This document shows positions 5,673 to 11,300 of a stretch of 14,399 nt of DNA, piece after piece. The DNA comes from Acidilobaceae archaeon. GTDB taxonomy: Archaea; Thermoproteota; Thermoprotei_A; Sulfolobales; Acidilobaceae. A program made the translations under genes and the position numbers. The DNA is taken from the NCBI GenBank assembly GCA_027081695.1, contig JALWJI010000116.1, positions 1 to 14,399 on the forward strand. Reading direction: 5' to 3'. Position 1 is the stretch's first letter. Each line of letters begins with the position of its first letter. Under the pieces are notes generated by a model that ran no database searches, was not told the DNA's origin, and was given only the letters and a program-made list of their open reading frames with translations.

Positions 5673-6419
5673 ATGTCTAAAAAGCTAGAGATATTCCCGG
5701 AGCTAGAGCCTGCGAGAAGCAAGGAAATTATACTTGAAAGACTTAGCCGTCTAGCTAAACTATACAAGAGGATAGATGTACCCGATGTACCGCTCGGAAA
5801 ACCCTCTATAAGCTCTCCTCTCCTCGCTCTCTATGCTTTATCCATGCTAGGAGCTTACCCGATAATGCATCTAAGGGTGAGAGACCACAGCATTGTCTCC
5901 TTGAAATCCATTATAAAAACCGCGGTCTATCTAGGACTCCGAGATCAACTATATCTCACCGGTGATCCACCTCTACAAGGAGATTACTGTCCTGGAGCAT
6001 GGGTTCCTGAAGACGCGGTCTCCTACGGGAACAGTTATGGAGTAAATACTGGCCTCTTACTGAGCTCTAGAAGAAGTCTCGAAGAGATCAGAAAACGGAT
6101 CGATACAGGAGCCAAATACTATTATATAACACGTTTAAACCCAGAGAACCTAGCCATAGTAGAGGAGATAATGAGGCTCATCGATAGGAGAGAATCGGAA
6201 GCCATACTTGGAGCATATATCGTGCTCGCCGACGATCGCAATAAGAAATATCTAGAAGAGCACGATATACCATATATTCCGATAGAGGACATTGTTTCCT
6301 TCCTCGAAAAAATAGAGGCTCAAGGCATTATTGTACGCGTGATCCTATCAAGTCCCGGGAACTCTGATCTTTTAACAAGATCAGCACATATTCTAAGGGA
6401 AGCCGGATACCTAAAGTAG
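5673..6419 (+). CDS. Methylenetetrahydrofolate reductase-like protein (MetF superfamily)
   Basis: The sequence follows the TIM-barrel pattern of flavin-dependent methylenetetrahydrofolate reductases: IDVPDVPLGKPSISS (34-48), GAYPIMHLRVRDHS (60-73) and YLTGDPP (94-100, the FAD-contacting loop), then a glycine/asparagine-rich GVNTGLLL (123-130) and GAKYYYITRL (146-155). At 248 aa it is shorter than the usual 280-310 aa bacterial MetF. Its natural pterin may be folate or an archaeal analogue. It starts at ATG 5673, 17 bases after the lipid gene stop, with GGTG at 5662-5665, so the two are probably co-transcribed. The next gene is a formyl-THF cyclo-ligase homologue, which supports a C1-pterin role. 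Reductase activity itself is inferred. Confidence 0.72.
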   Translation: MSKKLEIFPELEPARSKEIILERLSRLAKLYKRIDVPDVPLGKPSISSPLLALYALSMLGAYPIMHLRVRDHSIVSLKSIIKTAVYLGLRDQLYLTGDPPLQGDYCPGAWVPEDAVSYGNSYGVNTGLLLSSRRSLEEIRKRIDTGAKYYYITRLNPENLAIVEEIMRLIDRRESEAILGAYIVLADDRNKKYLEEHDIPYIPIEDIVSFLEKIEAQGIIVRVILSSPGNSDLLTRSAHILREAGYLK

Positions 6420-6455
6420 CCTTCATCCTATATTAGTCAACTAGGAGTAAAAGAC

Positions 6456-7202
6456 ATGGATACAGTCGACATGATTAGGAGACGAATAAGGGAAGAAGTC
6501 TACAATAAACTAGAAAAGAATAATGCAACGAGACCACCATATCCCATAAGAGGGAGGATTCCAAACTTTAAAGGAGCAGAGCAAGCAGCAGAGCTCCTAG
6601 CGAGAACTCCAGAGTGGAGAAACGCAAAAATAATCAAGGTGAACCCGGATTCGCCCCAACGACCAGTTAGACTGAAAGCATTAAGGGAAGGGAAGACGCT
6701 AATCATGCCTACTCCAAGAATACGACAAGGATTCCTTCTACTTCCAGGAGGAGACATACCCGAAGAATACAAGAGGTATGCTTCAACTATCCGAGGAGCA
6801 TTTAGATTTGGTATACTTCTTGACACTATTCCAAAAATTGAAACAACTATAGAAAGAATAGATCTAATAGTTGAGGGAAGCGTCGCTATAGACAAAAATT
6901 GCAATCGTCTAGGAAAAGGCGAAGGATACGGAGACATAGAATACGGAATACTCACAGAGCTAGGAATAGTAGATGAAAAAACACCAATAGCTACTACAAT
7001 ACACGATCTCCAACTAGTAGACAATATTCCAAGAAAACCACACGATGTACCAGTTGATCTAATCGTAACAAATACGAGGATAATCAGATGCAGGAAAAGA
7101 GGTCATCGACCTAAAGGCATAGACTATGAGTCACTGCCAAAAGAAAAACTCGATGCAATACCATTATTAAAGGAACTATTAAAGAGACGTGGAATAGGCT
7201 AA
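6456..7202 (+). CDS. 5-formyltetrahydrofolate cyclo-ligase family protein
   Basis: Family members convert 5-formyl-THF to 5,10-methenyl-THF with ATP. The family is recognised by GSVAID (141-146), the glycine-rich phosphate loop RLGKGEGYGDIEYGIL (151-166) and the C-terminal THDLQ-like block (TIHDLQLVDNIPRKPHD, 181-197) with VDLIVTNTRI (200-209). At 248 aa it is longer than bacterial FAU1 (about 180-200 aa) and resembles the archaeal and MTHFSD-type branch, some of whose members lack proven cyclo-ligase activity. AGGAG at 6443-6447 with an 8-base spacer supports ATG 6456. It follows the MetF-like gene by 36 bases, which makes a plausible two-gene C1 module. Confidence 0.8.
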   Translation: MDTVDMIRRRIREEVYNKLEKNNATRPPYPIRGRIPNFKGAEQAAELLARTPEWRNAKIIKVNPDSPQRPVRLKALREGKTLIMPTPRIRQGFLLLPGGDIPEEYKRYASTIRGAFRFGILLDTIPKIETTIERIDLIVEGSVAIDKNCNRLGKGEGYGDIEYGILTELGIVDEKTPIATTIHDLQLVDNIPRKPHDVPVDLIVTNTRIIRCRKRGHRPKGIDYESLPKEKLDAIPLLKELLKRRGIG

Positions 7203-7247
7203 TCTTGAATTATCAGAAAGCACATAAACTAGATATGGTGACGAAGA

Positions 7248-7799
7248 GTGAAGAAGTGCTTTAAGCTATCAAATGGAGCAAGGCTAATCGTAATGGAAGG
7301 CGATATCACACAGATTAGTGTAGACGCGATAGTAAACGCTGCAAACAGTCTTATGATAATGGGAGGAGGTGTCGCGGGCGCCATAAAGAGGAGAGGAGGC
7401 CAAGTAATAGAAGATGAAGCGAGGAAAAAGGCCCCGGTTCCTGTCGGTAAAGCAATTTCAACTACTGCTGGGAATCTTCCAGCAAAATACATTATACACG
7501 CTCCAACAATGGAGAGACCAGCTATGAGGATACCTCTTGAGAATGCAGTGAAGGCCACGAAAGCAGCCCTCATAGAAGCAGAGAACCTATGTGTCAAGTC
7601 AATAGCGTTCCCAGCCATGGGTGCTGGAGTCGGTGGTCTCAGGGTCGAAGAGGTTGCTCGTGAAATGGCGAAGATAGTAAATTCACATAAAGCAAAGTGT
7701 CTCGAAGAGATAGTGTTCGTCGCATGGGGAGAGAAAGCATATCATGAAATGCTCCGTGGAGTGACCGAAGCGCTAGGCGGCGAAGGACACGATTGCTAA
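7248..7799 (+). CDS. Macro-domain protein (ADP-ribose-binding, possible ADP-ribosyl hydrolase)
   Basis: This single macro domain (183 aa) matches the archaeal type related to AF1521. It has GDIT (18-21), DAIVNAAN (26-33), the glycine-rich loop GGGVAGAI (39-46), PAKYIIHAPTM (78-88) and the phosphate loop SIAFPAMGAGVGGL (118-131). Such domains bind ADP-ribose and in several cases hydrolyse ADP-ribose 1''-phosphate, O-acetyl-ADP-ribose or protein-linked ADP-ribose; the substrate here is unknown. Translation begins at GTG 7248, six bases after GGTGA at 7237-7241. It sits between the C1-pterin pair and UbiX, with short gaps of 45 and 16 bases, so it is probably in the same transcript. Confidence 0.9.
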   Translation: MKKCFKLSNGARLIVMEGDITQISVDAIVNAANSLMIMGGGVAGAIKRRGGQVIEDEARKKAPVPVGKAISTTAGNLPAKYIIHAPTMERPAMRIPLENAVKATKAALIEAENLCVKSIAFPAMGAGVGGLRVEEVAREMAKIVNSHKAKCLEEIVFVAWGEKAYHEMLRGVTEALGGEGHDC

Positions 7800-7815
7800 T
7801 CTCTGGGCTGATAGA

Positions 7816-8397
7816 ATGCAGAAAAAAGTACTTCTCGCAATAACAGGAGCTAGTGGAGTCAGAATAGGGTTCAGGCTAGCCGAATATCTGGCACATCGTC
7901 GAGACACGATTATTTTCGATATTGTCATATCAGAAGGTGCATTAAAAGTAGCGTATCTAGAAGAAGGAATGGAGAGAGAATCAGTATTAGAGACATTATC
8001 CGGGTATGCTAGGGTTTACCTAGAACACGATTTCACAAGTCCATATGCTAGCTCGAGTAATGCACCTGACGTTATGATCATAGCTCCCGCCAGTATGAAA
8101 ACGGTTGCACTTATAGCGTCTGGTATCGCTGAGAACCTAATAGTTAGAGCTGCACTCTCAGTCTTGAGACTAGGGAGGAGGCTTGTTGTAGCTCCAAGAG
8201 AGACCCCGCTAGGCGTAGTAGAGCTAGAGAACATGTTAAAGCTAGCTAGGGCCGGAGCAATAATGGCACCGCTAATGGTTGCATTCTATCATAAGCCGGA
8301 AAACATAGGTGATATCGAAGACTTCCTCGTAGGAAAGCTACTCGATGCAGCCGGAATAGAAAATAAACTGTACAGGAGATGGGGAGAGACAGCCTAG
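7816..8397 (+). CDS. ubiX: Flavin prenyltransferase UbiX
   Basis: UbiX attaches a dimethylallyl group to FMN to give prenyl-FMN, the cofactor of UbiD-type decarboxylases. Diagnostic segments are ITGASGVRIGFRL (9-21), SPYASSSN (75-82), APASMKTVALIASGIAENL (90-108), VVAPRETPL (124-132) and GAIMAPLMVAFYHKP (147-161). Length (193 aa) is normal. No UbiD is in the window. In Thermoproteota the archaeal mevalonate pathway uses a UbiD-family anhydromevalonate phosphate decarboxylase needing prenyl-FMN, so clustering with the DGGGP synthase gene fits isoprenoid supply; that link is inferred. ATG 7816 has only a weak ribosome-binding site. The stop shares four bases with the stop of the convergent cysteine-rich gene. 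Confidence 0.93.
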   Translation: MQKKVLLAITGASGVRIGFRLAEYLAHRRDTIIFDIVISEGALKVAYLEEGMERESVLETLSGYARVYLEHDFTSPYASSSNAPDVMIIAPASMKTVALIASGIAENLIVRAALSVLRLGRRLVVAPRETPLGVVELENMLKLARAGAIMAPLMVAFYHKPENIGDIEDFLVGKLLDAAGIENKLYRRWGETA

Positions 8398-8762
8398 TAG
8401 AAGTCGTCTCTAAACTTGAATTTCCTTTCTTCTCGTTCCAGCTCTCTGAGCTCGTCTTCGAAGTCTCGGGTCTTCTGTTGTCTTACTGCGAAGGAACATC
8501 TGCCGTCCGGTAGCATTGCTCGTTTTTCACAGTAAGCGAATCTACATGAGGCTCCAATACACTTGTCCCCTATCCAGGAACAGAAAGGTACACGGATTAC
8601 CCTACCCTTATATTGTTCAGTAGTGATGCGAAGGGCATTCTTTGAGCATCTAAAGAAGGGACACAGAGGATTACACTTGTCTCCTAGGGGCCTAGGCCTA
8701 GGCTGTCTACTTCTTGGACCTGGTCCTCTTTGTGGTCTTGATTTATGAGGCCAGTTGCTCAA
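8394..8762 (-). CDS. Cysteine-rich protein of unknown function, 122 aa
   Basis: I do not recognise this family. Residues 1-27 are rich in Arg and Pro (SRPQRGPGPRSRQPRPRP) and look disordered and basic. A core at 30-89 holds eight cysteines: C30, C34, C39, C61, C68, C73, C78 and C89, in patterns C-x3-C-x4-C and C-x6-C-x4-C-x4-C. Residues 98-118 form a highly charged helix. The cysteine set suggests two zinc sites or an iron-sulfur cluster, and the basic tail suggests nucleic-acid or ribosome contact. Both are inference. TTG 8762 follows a strong GAGGTG at 8772-8777 with nine bases between, so the start is well supported. The gene lies downstream of endA on the same strand, 97 bases away. Confidence 0.8.
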   Translation of the reverse strand: MSNWPHKSRPQRGPGPRSRQPRPRPLGDKCNPLCPFFRCSKNALRITTEQYKGRVIRVPFCSWIGDKCIGASCRFAYCEKRAMLPDGRCSFAVRQQKTRDFEDELRELEREERKFKFRDDFY

Positions 8763-8859
8763 CCCAAATCACACCTCTCATCTCTGTACCCAGATCGTAT
8801 AGTTACATTGCCATCGTTTTCCTATGACTGACTGATAACTAGTTCCACAAATAATTAAG

Positions 8860-9405
8860 CTAGGGTTTGAACCATTTAAACATTAAGTAGACAACATCGC
8901 TTTCACCACCTGTTATAGAAAGAATGAAAGTTTTCCTAACAGTATGGCTTAGTCTCCCAGCTTTAACAATCTCTACAGGATCAATAGTATACTTGCCGGG
9001 ATAGGAATGAACAATGTAAGGCGAGTGGTCAATTCCTGGACCATGCCTATAGACGGTGAAGTCTGACCCATATTTTAGACCAGATCTCACAACAAATCCA
9101 CGGTTTCTAAGATCCTTGTATACAGGATACAACATATCAAATCTAGGAATTCGTTTACGGGCCCACTCAACTAGTTCCTCATAGTTTACTGGATCTCCAC
9201 TACTCCTATAGACTTCCAGTTTTTCTAGTTCCAAGAGATAAACTGCTTCAAGCGGATCAAGTATGAGAGGCCCTCGTGCTTCTCCCGGTTTTGGCTTATC
9301 GTATCCTGCTGGTTTTCCATAGAACTCTCTGAAAAGCTCATCTGATTCGTCGAGATCAGGGACGATAATTGTAGTCGAGTACATTAGTGCTTTGATCTTA
9401 TCCAT
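8860..9405 (-). CDS. endA: tRNA-splicing endonuclease, catalytic subunit
   Basis: The enzyme cuts pre-tRNA introns at bulge-helix-bulge motifs, leaving ends for RtcB ligation. The C-terminal catalytic domain (about 95-181) carries the triad Y119 (in GSDFTVYRHGPG), H127 (in IDHSPYIVH) and K158 (in TVRKTFIL). The N-terminal half is the small alpha/beta domain. At 181 aa it is the short archaeal form. In Thermoproteota this type usually pairs with a separate non-catalytic subunit in an alpha2-beta2 tetramer, which accepts relaxed splice motifs; no second subunit is in this window. ATG 9405 has GGAGG at 9414-9418 with an 8-base spacer. A direct substrate, the intron-containing tRNA-Thr, lies at 1302-1411. 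Confidence 0.95.
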   Translation of the reverse strand: MDKIKALMYSTTIIVPDLDESDELFREFYGKPAGYDKPKPGEARGPLILDPLEAVYLLELEKLEVYRSSGDPVNYEELVEWARKRIPRFDMLYPVYKDLRNRGFVVRSGLKYGSDFTVYRHGPGIDHSPYIVHSYPGKYTIDPVEIVKAGRLSHTVRKTFILSITGGESDVVYLMFKWFKP

Positions 9406-9503
9406 ACCACTAGCCTCCTACCTAGTGTCTTTTGCCAGGATTACGTGTGAGACCTTCTTCATTTCTAGGGATAGATTTCTTTCGGAAAATTATAGGAGAA
9501 AGA

Positions 9504-10202
9504 CTAGTATGCCGAAGTTAAAGCTAGTATTTTCAGGTCTATAGCAATGCGTTCTGCTTCGTCGAGTGCATCCTCTAGTTTGTCTAGTATCTCTCTGTAT
9601 ACTGTGTATGCTATATAGTTGTCTGGGAAGAAGTCTAGTAGTTTCTCCATGAGGTCTCTGTAGGTTTCGTCTGCGTCCTGTTCTATTTCTTTTATTCTGT
9701 CAACTTTAGATTCCATGGTTTTTAGAATCTCGGTATTGCCACGTGATATAGTCGAGAACGCCCTAATGATGCTTGAGGTTTCGAATATTGCTTCTTCAAG
9801 CATTCGAATCATTTCTCTAAGTGTATTTGATAGCTCGGGAATTTCGAGGTCTGAGCCGAGCTTTTTCTTTGCGAGAAGAAGTCTGTGGATTACTGCTTCA
9901 ACATAGTCTGTTATCCTTCTGAGACCCATCGCTATACTTATATAGAATTCCTTTGAATCTATTAGACCCATTCTTCCAGATGCAATGAACTCGAGTAGTC
10001 TGGAGACTGCTTGATCGATCTTGTCCTTCGTGATTGCTACGTCTTGTCTATATAGTTTATCTAGAACCTCTTGGCTCGGAAGACCGCCCTCCTCGGGCAT
10101 ATATCTCAGGAGCTGGCTTACCAAGCCGTCGAGTTCTCGGGATATGTATATCAGTTGCTCTATTATAGTTGTTTTACTCAGGTTTCCTGTGCCCGCATAC
10201 AT
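9504..10202 (-). CDS. DUF47/PhoU-like helical protein
   Basis: This 232-aa protein is entirely helical and carries two PhoU-type metal-binding signatures in its C-terminal half: KEIEQDADETYRDLM (171-185, E174 and D178) and REILDKLEDALDEAERIA (203-220, E210 and D214). This is the layout of the DUF47 (COG1392) relatives of PhoU, often encoded beside PiT-type phosphate permeases. No permease is next to it here; the neighbours are endA and a small helical protein. A phosphate role is therefore inferred from family only. The ATG at 10200-10202 has GGTGGG at 10207-10212 with an unusually short 4-base spacer. A box A-like element lies at 10289-10297. Confidence 0.82.
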   Translation of the reverse strand: MYAGTGNLSKTTIIEQLIYISRELDGLVSQLLRYMPEEGGLPSQEVLDKLYRQDVAITKDKIDQAVSRLLEFIASGRMGLIDSKEFYISIAMGLRRITDYVEAVIHRLLLAKKKLGSDLEIPELSNTLREMIRMLEEAIFETSSIIRAFSTISRGNTEILKTMESKVDRIKEIEQDADETYRDLMEKLLDFFPDNYIAYTVYREILDKLEDALDEAERIAIDLKILALTSAY

Positions 10203-10274
10203 TTAGCCCACCTATATCCGGTAATGCCATTAGGTTTGGTATACATGGTACGGATTTGTATTCCTGCTTAAGGG

Positions 10275-10297
10275 GGTGTCGCACCGGGTAATATAAG
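10275..10297 (-). promoter_or_regulatory. Putative promoter and operator of the DUF47 gene
   Basis: On the minus strand CTTATATTA (10289-10297) is a good box A, placing initiation near 10267 and leaving a leader of about 65 bases. Immediately downstream, GGTG (10275-10278) and CACC (10282-10285) form a symmetric element around TCG, between box A and the expected start site, where archaeal repressors often bind. The promoter is plausible; the operator is speculative. Confidence 0.35.
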
Positions 10298-10317
10298 GAT
10301 TCCCTTACTTTCCCCAG

Positions 10318-10728
10318 CTATAATATTTTGTCAAGGGTCTTGTAGAGGCTTACGGAAAGAGTATAGAGTCTATTTATCGAGTCGAGGCTCCGGCTCACAT
10401 CTATTATGCTAGAGACCCTTGTAATACTGTTTTTATCGGTTTTGTAGCCTTCCATCGCATAGTAGCCTGCTATTGTGTATAGGTCGGCGAGAAGCTCATA
10501 GTCCAGTTCATTACTGTTTTCTATTATATTTTGAGCTAGTTCCATTACCTCGATTATTTTTTCTCTTAATCCTATCGCGTTTAGGAGTAGTTGGTTGATG
10601 CTTTCAATTGTGGCGGGATCCGCTGTGTCTAGGATTATTTTTGATAGGGTCTCTGATACTCCTAGTAGTTCTTCTAGGTTGTTTGCGGTTATAGATATTG
10701 CGTAGCGTAGCATTTCTTCTTGTTTCAT
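10318..10728 (-). CDS. Small all-helical protein of unknown function, 136 aa
   Basis: I cannot place this protein in a family. It is predicted fully helical, with heptad-like leucine/isoleucine spacing over about 10-72 (LEELLGVSETLSKIILD and following) and again at 98-136. It has no cysteines and no membrane segment. Its fold class resembles the adjacent DUF47/PhoU-like protein, 115 bases downstream, and the two may act together, but it lacks the E-x3-D signatures. The ATG at 10726-10728 has only a weak upstream purine stretch. A minus-strand AAAAATATAT at 10777-10786 could be its box A. Confidence 0.7.
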   Translation of the reverse strand: MKQEEMLRYAISITANNLEELLGVSETLSKIILDTADPATIESINQLLLNAIGLREKIIEVMELAQNIIENSNELDYELLADLYTIAGYYAMEGYKTDKNSITRVSSIIDVSRSLDSINRLYTLSVSLYKTLDKIL

Positions 10729-10864
10729 AGTGTATCAGCCTTCTGTTACCTTATTTGAGAAAGTTGTTTTATGGGGATATATTTTTGTAGATAATTATAA
10801 ATTATAATTGATAAAAATCCTTATTATTATAAAGAAGAAATCTTTATTATAAGAGAAGACAGTG
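10729..10864. promoter_or_regulatory. Very A+T-rich spacer with promoter and probable terminator
   Basis: On the minus strand this spacer follows the stop of the 135-aa gene and precedes the 136-aa gene. Near the upstream stop it contains T-rich runs on the minus strand (complement of 10811-10818 and 10829-10842), the usual form of archaeal termination. A box A-like element is at 10777-10786. A direct repeat, TTATTATAA at 10824-10832 and 10844-10852, and A/T palindromes at 10791-10810 are also present but are low complexity. Confidence 0.3.
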
Positions 10865-11272
10865 CTAGACGGAAAGCCGTACGCCAAGCTTCTCGGAGCC
10901 CTTATATGGTCGAACAGTTGCTATGCTGTTATCGCTTATTCCATGTTCTTCCATGAGATCGGGATTTACATGGACTCTGTTTTCTTCAACTTCCTCATCT
11001 ATTATGGCTTTGAACGCGAACCTATGTCTGCCTGCAACTGTTATCTCTAGTAGTTCAGTTATGCCAAGCTCCCTTGCTAATGAGGGGCTTATCTTCGCCT
11101 CTTCAGGCTCCAGACTATAGTCATACTTTAGCCTTATTCTTTTCTCAGTCACTTTTTTGGGCCTAGCCTTTATGGCTGAAGCTGGTGGAATGACTGCAAG
11201 CATGCGAGGTAGGTTAGGCTTCTCGAGCTTTGGGACCTCTTCCTGTTCTCCAGGCTGTTTTTTCTTTTCCAT
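10865..11272 (-). CDS. Hypothetical protein with a probable double-psi-barrel-like C-terminal domain, 135 aa
   Basis: The N-terminal 45 residues are charged and probably flexible (MEKKKQPGEQEEVPKLEKP and following). The C-terminal part, about 57-125, has the rhythm of a double-psi beta barrel or related cradle-loop barrel: ISPSLARELGI (61-71), a strand pair with RHRFAFKAIIDEE (82-94), then VHVNPDLMEEHGISDNSIATV (split 100-111 and 112-120). This resembles the two-fold repeat of the CDC48/VAT N-terminal barrel, but the match is by eye. I start it at ATG 11272, because GGGTG at 11280-11284 lies seven bases before it; the in-frame ATG at 11308 would overlap the glyS stop and has no such site. It follows glyS by 28 bases and is probably co-transcribed. 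Confidence 0.65.
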   Translation of the reverse strand: MEKKKQPGEQEEVPKLEKPNLPRMLAVIPPASAIKARPKKVTEKRIRLKYDYSLEPEEAKISPSLARELGITELLEITVAGRHRFAFKAIIDEEVEENRVHVNPDLMEEHGISDNSIATVRPYKGSEKLGVRLSV

Positions 11273-11300
11273 ATCATGACACCCTATTCGGCTAGGAAGC

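Noticed and set aside
8683..8702. Three CCTAGG palindromes in a row as a repeat element
   Set aside because: They lie inside the cysteine-rich gene and simply encode its Arg-Pro repeats; nothing similar occurs outside.
8825..8836. GACTGACTGA as tandem D boxes of a small RNA
   Set aside because: No matching C box at a suitable distance on either strand; it is most likely chance in a short spacer.
10787..10860. A/T palindromes and TTATTATAA direct repeats as an origin or repeat array
   Set aside because: The stretch is low-complexity A+T with only two repeat copies, and promoter plus termination signals explain it.
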